Assembly (NCBI RefSeq): GCF_043226085.1
Contig: NZ_CP171225.1
Location: 1,240,001-1,304,000, forward strand
Source of the DNA: Amaricoccus sp003258405
GTDB lineage: Bacteria; Pseudomonadota; Alphaproteobacteria; Rhodobacterales; Rhodobacteraceae
DNA length: 64,000 nucleotides
Direction: 5' to 3'
Below are positions 34,599 to 44,941 of this stretch, one piece after another; positions within the stretch are counted from its first letter, which is position 1, and each line of letters starts with the position of its first letter. The notes below the pieces were generated by a model, which saw only the letters and a list, made by a program, of their open reading frames with translations, was not told the origin of the DNA and made no database searches. A program made the position numbers and the translations under genes.

Positions 34599-35168
34599 TC
34601 AGCGCGCCATGCTGTAGAATTCGTCGTTCGGGCGCATGCTGGTCACGTTCGCCATACGGTTCGACAGTCCGAAAAATGCAGAGATTCCAGCAATATCCCA
34701 GATATCCTCCCGATCGAATCCATGCGCCTCAAGTGCCGCGAAATCCGCATCCCCCACCTCATGCGCCCGCTGCGAAACCTTCATCGCAAACTCGAGCATC
34801 GCCTTCTGCCGCTCCGTGATATCCGCCTTGCGAAAATTCACCGCCACCTGATCCGCGATCAGCGGATTCTTGGCTCGAATCCGTAGGATAGCGCCATGAG
34901 CGACCACGCAATACTGGCATTGATTGACGGTGCTGGTGGCCACGACGATCATCTCGCGCTCGGCCTTCGTGAGGTTCCCCGGCCGCTCCATCAGCGCGTC
35001 GTGATAGGCAAAGAACGCCCGGAACTCGTCCGGCCGATGCGCGAGAACCAGAAAGACGTTGGGCACGAAGCCGGACTTTTCCTGCACTGCCAGGATCCGC
35101 TCGCGAATATCTTCGGGCATGTCGGCAAGTGCGGGCACCGGAAACCGGCTGACGGGATGGTCGGTCAT
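34599..35168 (-). CDS. Peroxidase-related (AhpD/CMD-like) protein
   Basis: 189 residues, all-helical AhpD / carboxymuconolactone decarboxylase-like fold. The redox CxxC is at 84-87 (VNQCQYCVVAHG) with the conserved downstream His, as in uncharacterised peroxidase-related enzymes. The C-terminal motif DIAGISAFFGLSNRMAN is also typical. It would reduce peroxides or act in a thiol relay; the physiological donor is unknown. The gene lies 119 bp downstream of acuI on the same strand and may be part of the acuR regulon. The ATG chosen begins the conserved N-terminus. Confidence 0.85.
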   Translation of the reverse strand: MTDHPVSRFPVPALADMPEDIRERILAVQEKSGFVPNVFLVLAHRPDEFRAFFAYHDALMERPGNLTKAEREMIVVATSTVNQCQYCVVAHGAILRIRAKNPLIADQVAVNFRKADITERQKAMLEFAMKVSQRAHEVGDADFAALEAHGFDREDIWDIAGISAFFGLSNRMANVTSMRPNDEFYSMAR

Positions 35169-35287
35169 CTGAAAGGGTCCTGAAAAAATGGGGCGGTATC
35201 CCATCATGGAAAGGGGGATACCGCGGCTCTGCAGTCGCCATGCGACACATGAGGATGGTCCGGGCGGCGCTTCGGCCGCCCGGTTGC

Positions 35288-36280
35288 TCAGCCGAGCTCG
35301 GGATTGACCGGAACGACGATACGGCCACGGATCTGGCCCGCAATCAGTTCCCCGGCGGCCTCAATTGCGCCGTCGAGGCTTACCTCCTGGGTGAGTTCAG
35401 CCAGAAGCCCGGGATCGAGATCGCTCGCAAGCCGCCGCCAGGCCTCGAGCCGTTCCTCCCGCGGGCACATCACGCTGTCGACGCCCGCAAGTGTCACGCC
35501 GCGCAGGATGAAGGGGGCAACGGTCGTCGGAAGATCCATTCCGCCCGCAAGGCCGCAGGCCGCAACAGCGCCACTCCGCTTCACGCCCGCCAGAACATTG
35601 GCCAGAACATGGCCGCCGACCACATCCACGGCACCCGCCCAGCGCTCCTTTGCAAGCGGGCGGCCGGGGCTGGTGAACCCCTCGCGGCCGATGATCTCCT
35701 GCGCTCCCAGGCCCTTGAGATAGGTGGCCTCCTCCGGGCGGCCGGTCATCGCCACGACCTGGAAGCCAAGCTTCGCAAGCAATGCCACGGCAACACTGCC
35801 GACACCCCCCGCAGCGCCGGTAACCAGAATCTCGCCCTTGTCGGGCGTCACGCCATTCTTTTCCAGCGCGATCACGCAGAGCATCGCGGTATAGCCCGCC
35901 GTGCCGATGGCCATGGCTTCGCGCAGGCTGAAGGGCGCCTGAAGCGGGACCAGCCAGTCGCCGCGCACCCGTGCCTTGCCGGCGAGCCCGCCCCAATGGC
36001 CCTCGCCGACACCCCAGCCGTTCAGCACCACGCGGTCACCGACGGCATACTCCGGGTTATCAGACGCGCTCACGATGCCCGCGAAGTCGATGCCAGGCAC
36101 CATGGGAAAGCGCCGGACGATCGGCCCCTTTCCGGTGATGGCGAGCGCATCCTTGTAGTTGAGCGTCGAGAAGGCAACATCGACGGTCACGTCGCCTTCC
36201 ATCAGTGCGTCCTCGCCGATCTCCGTCAGCGTGGCCGACTGGCCCGCATCGCCCTTTTCGATCAGGATTCCCTTGAACAT
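35288..36280 (-). CDS. acuI: Acrylyl-CoA reductase AcuI, MDR superfamily
   Basis: 330 residues. The zinc-independent MDR fold has a GroES-like N-domain (TLNYKDALAITGKGP, about 39-53) and the NADPH motif ILVTGAAGGVGSVAVALLA (about 151-169). It reduces toxic acryloyl-CoA to propionyl-CoA with NADPH, in DMSP/acrylate or propionate metabolism. It overlaps the upstream acuR by 19 bp, the same gene order known from Rhodobacter sphaeroides. No DMSP lyase gene follows; an AhpD-like gene occupies that position. Confidence 0.9.
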   Translation of the reverse strand: MFKGILIEKGDAGQSATLTEIGEDALMEGDVTVDVAFSTLNYKDALAITGKGPIVRRFPMVPGIDFAGIVSASDNPEYAVGDRVVLNGWGVGEGHWGGLAGKARVRGDWLVPLQAPFSLREAMAIGTAGYTAMLCVIALEKNGVTPDKGEILVTGAAGGVGSVAVALLAKLGFQVVAMTGRPEEATYLKGLGAQEIIGREGFTSPGRPLAKERWAGAVDVVGGHVLANVLAGVKRSGAVAACGLAGGMDLPTTVAPFILRGVTLAGVDSVMCPREERLEAWRRLASDLDPGLLAELTQEVSLDGAIEAAGELIAGQIRGRIVVPVNPELG

Positions 36281-36939
36281 TGCATTTCCCCCGTTTGCGG
36301 TCTTTGAACGCGCAGGGCCGACAGGAAGCCTTGCGCAAATATGTCTAGGGGCTCCGCGCTGCGCTCAAGCTTGGCGCGGAGCACTGCCCCCTCCCATCCG
36401 ATCCAGAACATCTTCGCCAGTCGATCGCAGTCTTCACCGGCGGGGATTTCCCCCTGTGCCTGTGCGGCGCGAAGGCAGGCGGCCGTACGCGCCTGCCAAT
36501 CGTCGAAGACGGCGCCGAGCTGCGCGCGAAAGGACTCCGGCAATGCGCCCATTTCCTGGCCGAGATTGCCGATCAGGCAGCCGCGGCGGTAGTTGAAGCG
36601 CGCCATGCCGGCCTTTGCCTCCTCGACAAAGGTTGCGAGCCGCGCGAGCGGCGGCCGTGTCTCATCCCCGAAACAGCGATCGAGCTTCCGCGCGAAATAG
36701 GTGCCATAGGCGGCAATGAGCGCGCTGCCAAAGGCCTCCTTGCTGTCGAAATAGTAGTAGAAGGACCCCTTCGGCACGCCGGCGGCCCGGAGGATCTCAT
36801 CGATCCCGACCGCAGCGAAGCCTTTCTCGGTCAGCGTCGCGACGCCGCAACTCAAGAGCTGATCGCGTATGGCCTGCCTCTGGCCCTCTGGTTTTGGCGG
36901 ACGGCCGCGGCGGGGTCGCACGGGGGTGTTCTGGTTCAT
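36262..36939 (-). CDS. acuR: AcuR-like TetR-family repressor
   Basis: 225 residues. The N-terminal helix-turn-helix (about 32-60) reads GFAAVGIDEILRAAGVPKGSFYYYF, the standard TetR motif. The C-terminal ligand domain contains ARFNYRRGCLIGNLGQEMG, characteristic of the AcuR group. AcuR represses its own operon and is released by acrylate in Rhodobacter. A palindrome just upstream of the ATG is the likely operator. The gene appears nearly leaderless. Confidence 0.85.
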   Translation of the reverse strand: MNQNTPVRPRRGRPPKPEGQRQAIRDQLLSCGVATLTEKGFAAVGIDEILRAAGVPKGSFYYYFDSKEAFGSALIAAYGTYFARKLDRCFGDETRPPLARLATFVEEAKAGMARFNYRRGCLIGNLGQEMGALPESFRAQLGAVFDDWQARTAACLRAAQAQGEIPAGEDCDRLAKMFWIGWEGAVLRAKLERSAEPLDIFAQGFLSALRVQRPQTGEMQCSRES

Positions 36940-36948
36940 GGCGAATTA

Positions 36949-36965
36949 ATAGACCGATCGTCTAT
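36949..36965 (-). promoter_or_regulatory. Palindromic operator/promoter of acuR-acuI
   Basis: ATAGAC (36949-36954) and GTCTAT (36960-36965) flank CGATC, only 10 bp before the acuR ATG. The -10-like TCTATT/CTATTA on the minus strand is embedded in the palindrome. Transcription would therefore start at or next to the ATG, consistent with the leaderless acuR transcript described in Rhodobacter. AcuR binding here would block RNA polymerase. Confidence 0.65.
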
Positions 36966-37035
36966 AAAAGTAAAACGGAAACGCACGGCCCTTTCAGCCG
37001 CACGTCCGGGCAGCGGAACTGCCTCGCGCGCCCGC

Positions 37036-37461
37036 TCAGGTCAGTCCGGAAAGAAAGGCGTCGATGCCCGCCTGCGCGACCTCGCGGTCCTGATCCGGTG
37101 TTCCGGAGGACACGCCGATACCCCCGACGCATTCGCCGTCGACGATCACCGGCAAGCCGCCGCCCACGACCATGAGCCGGCCATTGATCGCGGAGGCGAT
37201 ACCATAGGCCGGAGCACCGGGCTGGCTCGCCGCCCCGTATTCATGGGTCGCCTTGCGCGCCCCGCCCGCGGTGAAGGCCTTGTCGATCGCGATGATGCTG
37301 GACGTGACCTTGCCGCCGTCCATCCGCTCGAAGGCGACGAGGCCGCCGCTCTCGTCGGTAATCGCGATGCACATTGGCACACCGATCGCATCCGCCCTTT
37401 CCCGCGCCCCCGCGATCAGCTTGCGCGCGTCGGCAATGTCGAGACGCCTGACCGTCAACAT
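37036..37461 (-). CDS. GlcG/HbpS family heme-binding-like protein
   Basis: 141 residues covering the whole GlcG/HbpS domain: IADARKLIAGARERADAIGVPMCIAITDE, then the KAFTA region and GGGLPVI...GGIGVSSGTPDQDREVA. The fold is cytoplasmic, with no signal peptide. HbpS binds heme, while GlcG is a glycolate-locus protein of unclear role. It is divergent from the LacI regulator gene, sharing a 216-bp control region, so it may be co-regulated with alpha-glucoside use. Confidence 0.82.
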   Translation of the reverse strand: MLTVRRLDIADARKLIAGARERADAIGVPMCIAITDESGGLVAFERMDGGKVTSSIIAIDKAFTAGGARKATHEYGAASQPGAPAYGIASAINGRLMVVGGGLPVIVDGECVGGIGVSSGTPDQDREVAQAGIDAFLSGLT

Positions 37462-37586
37462 GCTCTTCCCTCCCGGCTGTTGGCTCCGGCCGCTTGATGC
37501 GGCCCGCCCTCACTTCAGTCGACAGCCGCGCGGATCGCAAGGGGCTGCGGCGCCCCGCCCCTCGAACCAGGATCGCCAAAGAACGC

Positions 37587-37600
37587 CCGAAACGCTTTGG
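37587..37600. promoter_or_regulatory. LacI-type operator upstream of aglR
   Basis: CCGAAACGCTTTGG matches the perfect operator before aglE (CCGAAACGTTTCGG) at 12 of 14 positions. It sits 77 bp before the aglR start, in the region shared with the divergent GlcG-like gene. Autoregulation of AglR is a reasonable inference. Confidence 0.55.
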
Positions 37601-37637
37601 AATATCTTGATATCCGAAAGGTTTTGGATCTCCGGGA

Positions 37638-37653
37638 AGATGGTATACCATCT
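37638..37653. promoter_or_regulatory. 16-bp perfect palindrome before aglR
   Basis: AGATGGTATACCATCT is fully self-complementary and ends 24 bp before the aglR ATG, overlapping the expected transcript start. It differs from the CCGAAACG-type operator, so a second regulator or an mRNA leader structure is possible. Confidence 0.5.
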
Positions 37654-37677
37654 CATACAAACTGCAGGAAAAGCCCC

Positions 37678-38712
37678 ATGACGACCCTCAAGGACCTCAG
37701 CCGCCACCTCGGGCTGTCAATCACTCAGGTAAGCCGCGCACTCAATGGCTATCCTGATGTAAGCAAGAAAACCCGGGATCGGGTTATGGAGGCTGCAGAT
37801 CTTCTGAATTACACGCCAAATATAGCAGCACGCAATCTAGTTTCCGGAAGATCAGGTGTTGTCGGGTTCATTTCGCGGAATTTGCCGGGGATTGCAAAAA
37901 ATACCATATTCTTTGAAACCGTTACCGGATTATCCGAGGCATTTTCCGCCCGGGATGTTCAGTTTGTCCTGCATCTCACCCCGGAAACCGACACCGGAGA
38001 CATCATTCCGGTCTATGACCGCCTGTTTCGGGGCGGGACACTCGACGGCTTCGTGCTCGTCGACCCGCTGCCGGAAGACCTGCGAATCCAGCACCTGCTC
38101 ACCCACAAGGTGCCCTTCGTTGTGCACGGACGGGGGGAGATGGAGCCACCCTACCCCTATGTCGATGTCGACAACCGGGGCTTGGCATACCGGATGGCCA
38201 GCCACCTCACCGCACTCGGCCACCGACGGATTGCGCTCATTTCCGGCCCGGAACCGCTGGCATTCTGCCGCTTCCGGCTCGCCGGTTTCCGCAGAGCCCT
38301 TGCCGAGGCCGGCCTCGAAGAGAACCCCGCGCATATCCGCCACGGGTTCATGACGGAAGCGCTCGGCCTGACCGCAACCATCCAGATGTTCGGAGATCCA
38401 GCGCGCGCGCCAACAGCGATAGTTTGTGGTAACACGTTGGTTTCAAAGGGCGTATATCAAGCGCTTGGGTCGCTCTCGCTCCGCGTGCCCGAGGATGTCT
38501 CGGTGATCGCGCATGACGACGCAATTCTTGCAGCTTCGCCCGAGAGCTTCGCCCCCGCACTTACGGTCACACGCTCCCCTCTGGCCGACAGCTGGGCACC
38601 GCTTGCCGACACACTGATCGGTGCGATCAACCGCAAGCCGATCGGAACGCTCCAGAAGATCATTCCATTCGACTTCATCGAGCGAGCATCAACCGCTCCA
38701 CCCCCGGCCTGA
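37678..38712 (+). CDS. aglR: LacI-family transcriptional repressor of the alpha-glucoside operon
   Basis: 344 residues. The LacI helix-turn-helix and hinge are clear: MTTLKDLSRHLGLSITQVSR, then NYTPNIAARNLVSGRSG. The effector-binding domain (about 60-335) resembles sugar-binding regulators, with GRSGVVGFI and VPEDVSVIAHDD landmarks. It precedes aglE by 146 bp on the same strand and very likely binds the palindrome there. The ATG follows AGGAAA; the longer frame upstream has no similarity. Confidence 0.88.
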   Translation: MTTLKDLSRHLGLSITQVSRALNGYPDVSKKTRDRVMEAADLLNYTPNIAARNLVSGRSGVVGFISRNLPGIAKNTIFFETVTGLSEAFSARDVQFVLHLTPETDTGDIIPVYDRLFRGGTLDGFVLVDPLPEDLRIQHLLTHKVPFVVHGRGEMEPPYPYVDVDNRGLAYRMASHLTALGHRRIALISGPEPLAFCRFRLAGFRRALAEAGLEENPAHIRHGFMTEALGLTATIQMFGDPARAPTAIVCGNTLVSKGVYQALGSLSLRVPEDVSVIAHDDAILAASPESFAPALTVTRSPLADSWAPLADTLIGAINRKPIGTLQKIIPFDFIERASTAPPPA

Positions 38713-38765
38713 ACCCTCCTCCGGTTTCGGTTTGACACAACGCCACTGATTCGGTTATCCAGTTA

Positions 38766-38779
38766 CCGAAACGTTTCGG
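38766..38779 (+). promoter_or_regulatory. Perfect LacI-type operator upstream of aglE
   Basis: CCGAAACGTTTCGG is a 14-bp perfect palindrome with the central CG typical of LacI-family operators. It lies 79 bp before the aglE ATG. It is the most probable binding site of the adjacent regulator. Confidence 0.75.
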
Positions 38780-38858
38780 ATTGCTTCCGGAAACAGTCGG
38801 ACCCGTCAGGCCCGCTGCCCGGACGCAAAAGACAGAAGCAGAATCGGGAGGTTCAGAC

Positions 38859-40142
38859 ATGTTCAAATTCCACGCACGAACTCTGCCTGCAGGCGCGCTC
38901 GCCGCCGCGGCCCTGTCACTCGCCTTCACCGGCCCGGCGCGGGCGGTGGAGGTCTCGTTTGCCGCAGGTGTCGTCGGCAGCTTCTTCGAGGACTTCGCAG
39001 CTGTCGTGAAGCCCTGGGAGGAAAAGACCGGCAACACGGTGAAGCTCGTGCCGATGCCGGCTTCGACCTCGGACCAGTTCGCGCAGTATCGACTCTGGCT
39101 CGCAGCCGGCAACTCCGACATCGATCTCTACATGACGGATGTCATCTGGGCGCCGCAGCTTGCAGAGCAGTTTGTCGATCTTCGCGAGAGCGCTGGCGCC
39201 GCGCTCGACGCGCATTTCCCCTCGGTGATCGAATCCCAGACTGCCGACGGCCGGCTCGTGGCCCTGCCGCTCTATACGGATGCCCCGGCGCTCTATTACC
39301 GCAAGGATCTGCTCGAGAAATACGGCGCCAAGGTGCCCGAGACCTGGCAGGAGCTGACCGAGACCGCGCAGCTCATCCAGGACGGCGAGCGTGCCGAAGG
39401 CAAAAGCGATTTCTGGGGCTTCGTCTGGCAGGGCAACGCCTATGAGGGCCTGACCTGCGATGCGCTCGAATGGATCAAGTCGTTCGGCGGTGGACAGATC
39501 GTCGAGCCTGACGGCACCATCTCCGTCAACAATGAAAAGGCTGTCGAGGCGATCGACCTCGCAGCCTCTTGGGTTGGAACCATCTCGCCTCCCGGCGTGA
39601 TCGCCTATCAGGAAGAGGAAGCGCGCGGCGTCTGGCAGACCGGCAACGCGGCCTTCATGCGCAACTGGCCCTATGCCTACGCGCTCGGTTCCGCCGAAGA
39701 CAGCCCGATCAAGGGCCTGTTCGATACCGCCCCTCTTCCCCGTGGCGGCGAGGACGGCAGCTCCGCGGCGACGCTCGGCGGCTGGAATGTCGCGGTCTCG
39801 AAATACTCGGAGCATCAGGACGAAGCGATCTCGCTTGCGCTCTATCTCTCGAGTGCCGAGGCGCAGAAGACGCTGGCGCTCCGGGCCGGCAACCTGCCCA
39901 CGGTGATCTCGCTCTATGACGACCCGGATATCGCGGCGAAATACCCGATCATCCCGGCCTGGAAGGATGTGTTCATGCACGCCGTTCCGCGCCCGTCCGC
40001 CCCGACGAAGAAGAAATACAACGAGGTCTCGGCGAAGTTCTGGTCCGCGGTGCACGACACGCTCGGTGGCAACGGAACCGCCGCCGAGAACCTCGAGCTG
40101 CTCGAGCTCGACCTGGACGATCTGAAGGGCAGTGCCTGGTAG
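38859..40142 (+). CDS. aglE: Alpha-glucoside ABC transporter, periplasmic binding protein
   Basis: 427 residues with a signal peptide (about 1-29, ending GPARA). The mature protein is a cluster B (MalE-like) sugar-binding protein. It has the PWEEKTGNTVKLVPMP start, VRLPL-like VALPLYTDAPALYYRKDLLEKYG, and the C-terminal GGWNVAVSKYSEHQDEA region. It captures trehalose, maltose or sucrose-type alpha-glucosides for AglFG. The ATG follows GGGAGG at 8 bp, which decides the start over an in-frame upstream Met. Strong stem-loops after the gene probably keep its expression above that of the permeases. Confidence 0.92.
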   Translation: MFKFHARTLPAGALAAAALSLAFTGPARAVEVSFAAGVVGSFFEDFAAVVKPWEEKTGNTVKLVPMPASTSDQFAQYRLWLAAGNSDIDLYMTDVIWAPQLAEQFVDLRESAGAALDAHFPSVIESQTADGRLVALPLYTDAPALYYRKDLLEKYGAKVPETWQELTETAQLIQDGERAEGKSDFWGFVWQGNAYEGLTCDALEWIKSFGGGQIVEPDGTISVNNEKAVEAIDLAASWVGTISPPGVIAYQEEEARGVWQTGNAAFMRNWPYAYALGSAEDSPIKGLFDTAPLPRGGEDGSSAATLGGWNVAVSKYSEHQDEAISLALYLSSAEAQKTLALRAGNLPTVISLYDDPDIAAKYPIIPAWKDVFMHAVPRPSAPTKKKYNEVSAKFWSAVHDTLGGNGTAAENLELLELDLDDLKGSAW

Positions 40143-40156
40143 GTTCGGCCGCCAAC

Positions 40157-40220
40157 CGCTCCGTTCCTCCCCCGGAGCGACAAGGCCGGCAAGGGCGGGC
40201 GGCCGACCGCTGCCCGCCCT
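40157..40220 (+). terminator. Two intercistronic stem-loops between aglE and aglF
   Basis: CGCTCCG/CGGAGCG (40157-40163/40173-40179) and AGGGCGGGC/GCCCGCCCT (40192-40200/40212-40220) form consecutive strong hairpins without U-runs. Such structures after a binding-protein gene commonly stabilise its mRNA and reduce read-through. Confidence 0.65.
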
Positions 40221-40300
40221 GTGTGCCCCAACCAGCATCCCGTCCCGCGTTCCAGAAGGCCCGTCATGCGGCCGGCACGCGCCATCCCAGGAGACGTGAT

Positions 40301-41280
<980 letters not shown>

Positions 41281-41284
<4 letters not shown>

Positions 41285-42114
41285 ACCCAATGACTTACTT
41301 CAAGAAGACGGCATTCTATGCGCTTGTCCTCGTCATTCTCGTCTTTTCGGTCTTTCCGTTCTATTATGCGATCCTGACGAGCTTCAAGACCGGCACGGCG
41401 CTCTTCGAGGTCTCCTACTTTCCCTCGAGCTTCGATTTTTCCAACTATGTCGCGGTGCTCGGCAAGGGAACCTTCCCGCGCAACCTGCTGAACTCGGTCT
41501 TCATCGCCTCGACCACGGTGGCGCTCGCGCTTTTCCTGGCCGTCACCGCAGCCTACGCACTGGCTCGTGTCGATTTCCGTGGGCGGGGCCTGCTGCTCGT
41601 CTCGATCCTCGCGGTGTCGATGTTTCCGCAGATCGCGGTGCTTGCGGGCCTCTTCGAGCTCGTGCGCTTCATCGGGATCTACAACACGCCCTGGGCGATG
41701 ATCCTGAGCTACACCATCTTCACCCTGCCCTTCACGGTCTGGGTGCTGACGACCTTCATGCGCGACCTGCCGACCGAAATCGAGGAGGCCGCGATCGTTG
41801 ATGGCGCGACACCCTGGGTCATCATCACCCGCGTCTTCCTGCCGTTGTTGTGGCCGGCGCTGGTGACGACCGGGCTCCTCGCCTTCATCGGCGCGTGGAA
41901 CGAGTTTCTCTTCGCGCTCACCTTCACCTCGTCGGAAACCACACGCACGGTTCCGGTCGCCATCGCGCTGCTTTCGGGCGCCTCCAGCCACGAGACCCCC
42001 TGGGGCGCACTCATGGCCGCCTCGGTCATCGTGACGGTACCGCTGATCGTTCTCGTGCTCATCTTCCAACGCAAGATCGTCGCAGGCCTGACGGCCGGTG
42101 GGGTCAAGGGCTGA
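41281..42114 (+). CDS. aglG: Alpha-glucoside ABC transporter permease (MalG-like)
   Basis: 277 residues, six transmembrane helices starting with FYALVLVILVFSVFPFYYAI. The EAA loop reads EEAAIVDGATPWVIITRVFLPLLWPA (about 167-192). It pairs with AglF to form the translocation pore. It is coupled to aglF by start/stop overlap, and the ATPase gene follows after 16 bp. Confidence 0.92.
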
Positions 42115-42130
42115 AACAGGGACAATACTC

Positions 42131-43135
<1,005 letters not shown>

Positions 43136-43193
43136 CCTCAACCGCGGCGCGTCTCCCCGCGCCGCATTCCCCTTCTCTCAGGAGCAGACGTTC

Positions 43194-44855
43194 ATGCTGC
43201 AACAAGCGCCCATGATGCAGAACAAGGCCTCCTGGTGGCAGACCGCGACAGCCTACCAGATCTATCCCCGCAGCTTCTGCGACAGCAACGGCGACGGGAT
43301 CGGCGACATTCCCGGCATCATCTCGAAGCTCGACCATCTGCGTGATCTGGGTATCGGGTTCGTCTGGCTTTCGCCGGTTTTTGCGTCGCCGATGGCCGAC
43401 AACGGCTATGACATCTCGGATTACCGCGACATCGCCCCGGAATTCGGCACCCTTGCCGACATGGATCAGCTGATCGCCGAGGCCCGCGCCCGAGGCATCG
43501 GCATCGTGATGGACCTGGTGGTCAATCACACGTCCGATGAGCACGCCTGGTTTCAGGATGCGCGAGCCTCGCGCAGCTCGACCTTCCGCGACTTCTATGT
43601 CTGGCGCGATCCCGCGCCCGATGGCGGCTACCCCAACGATCTGCAGTCGCACTTCGGCGGCCCGGCCTGGACGCTCGACGAGGCAACCGGCCAATATTAC
43701 CTCCACCTCTTCGACCGCAAGCAGCCGGATCTCAACTGGGAGAACCCGGAGGTCCGCAAGGCTGTCTACGAGATGATGAACTGGTGGTTCGATCGCGGCA
43801 TCGCCGGGTTCCGGATGGACGTGATCGACCTCATCGCCAAGGAAGTGGACCGCGGTATCACCGCCGATGGGCCGCGCCTCCACGACTATCTCCAGGAAAT
43901 GCACCGCGAGACCCTCGCCGGGCGCGACGTGGTGACGGTGGGTGAAGCCTGGAGCGCCAATCTCGGCAACGCCCTGCTCTATTCGGGCCGCAACCGGGGC
44001 GAGCTCTCGATGGTGTTCCAGTTCTCGCACATCACTGCGTTTCTCGATCCGGTGCACGGCAAGTGGAAGGCGCGGCCGGTCGATCTGCGCCAGCTCAAGG
44101 GCATCCTGAACGCCTGGCAAAAGGCGCTGGCCGAGGACGGCTGGAACTCGCTCTTCTGGAGCAACCATGACCTGCCGCGCGCGGTCTCGACCTATGGCGA
44201 TGACGGCGAGGGGCGGATCGCGAGCGCAAAGATGCTCGCGACCGTGCTCCACCTCATGCGCGGGACGCCCTACATCTATCAGGGCGAGGAGATCGGCATG
44301 ACAAACATGACGTTCGACGATATCTCGCAGTTCAACGATGTGGAGATCCGCAACAATTTCACCCTGCAGCAGGACCTCGGCCTGAGCGCCGCGGAATTCC
44401 TGGCCGGGGCGAATGCGAACGGTCGCGACAACGCCCGAACGCCGATGCAATGGACCGCCGGCGAGGCGGCGGGGTTCACCACCGGCACACCCTGGCTTGC
44501 CGTGAACCCGAACCACACCGAGATCAACGTGGCGGCAGACCGCGCCAATCCGAAGGGCATCTTCGAGCACTACCGAAAGCTCGCCCGCCTGCGCAGCGAT
44601 CTGCCGATCATCTCCTTTGGCGACTACAACGCGTTTGCCGAGGATCACCCGGCGGTCTTTGCCTATGCCCGCACCCTCGGCCCGGACCGGCTCGCGGTGG
44701 TCGCGAACTTCACCGGAGAGCAGGTCGCCTTCGATGTGCCCGAGGGCCTTGCGATTGCAGGACGATCGCTCATCGCGAGCGACGCGCCGCGCTCGGGCCT
44801 TTCAGGACGCATCCTCCTCGCGCCTTACGAGGCCTTCGCGATCCTGAAGGACTGA
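43194..44855 (+). CDS. GH13 alpha-glucosidase (oligo-1,6-glucosidase/trehalase-like)
   Basis: 553 residues, cytoplasmic GH13. The (beta/alpha)8 barrel starts TAYQIYPRSFCDSNGDGIGD. The catalytic residues are the nucleophile Asp in GFRMDVIDL, acid/base Glu in VTVGEAWSAN and the transition-state Asp in FWSNHDLPR. Family region II and region V (GDIPGI...) assign it to the oligo-1,6-glucosidase/trehalose-6-P hydrolase-like subgroup; the exact bond specificity is uncertain. The second GH13 enzyme follows 86 bp later. Confidence 0.88.
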   Translation: MLQQAPMMQNKASWWQTATAYQIYPRSFCDSNGDGIGDIPGIISKLDHLRDLGIGFVWLSPVFASPMADNGYDISDYRDIAPEFGTLADMDQLIAEARARGIGIVMDLVVNHTSDEHAWFQDARASRSSTFRDFYVWRDPAPDGGYPNDLQSHFGGPAWTLDEATGQYYLHLFDRKQPDLNWENPEVRKAVYEMMNWWFDRGIAGFRMDVIDLIAKEVDRGITADGPRLHDYLQEMHRETLAGRDVVTVGEAWSANLGNALLYSGRNRGELSMVFQFSHITAFLDPVHGKWKARPVDLRQLKGILNAWQKALAEDGWNSLFWSNHDLPRAVSTYGDDGEGRIASAKMLATVLHLMRGTPYIYQGEEIGMTNMTFDDISQFNDVEIRNNFTLQQDLGLSAAEFLAGANANGRDNARTPMQWTAGEAAGFTTGTPWLAVNPNHTEINVAADRANPKGIFEHYRKLARLRSDLPIISFGDYNAFAEDHPAVFAYARTLGPDRLAVVANFTGEQVAFDVPEGLAIAGRSLIASDAPRSGLSGRILLAPYEAFAILKD

Positions 44856-44941
44856 CGCCCCAAAACGACGCCCCGCGCCCCGGCCTTCGGTGGCGTGTGG
44901 CACCCGCAGTGACTGAAACTCTCTTTTTTCGAGGTGTATCC

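Noticed and set aside
35288..36939. DMSP lyase gene in the acu operon
   Set aside because: The genes are AcuI and AcuR, followed by an AhpD-like protein; no cupin or other Ddd lyase sequence is present in the window.
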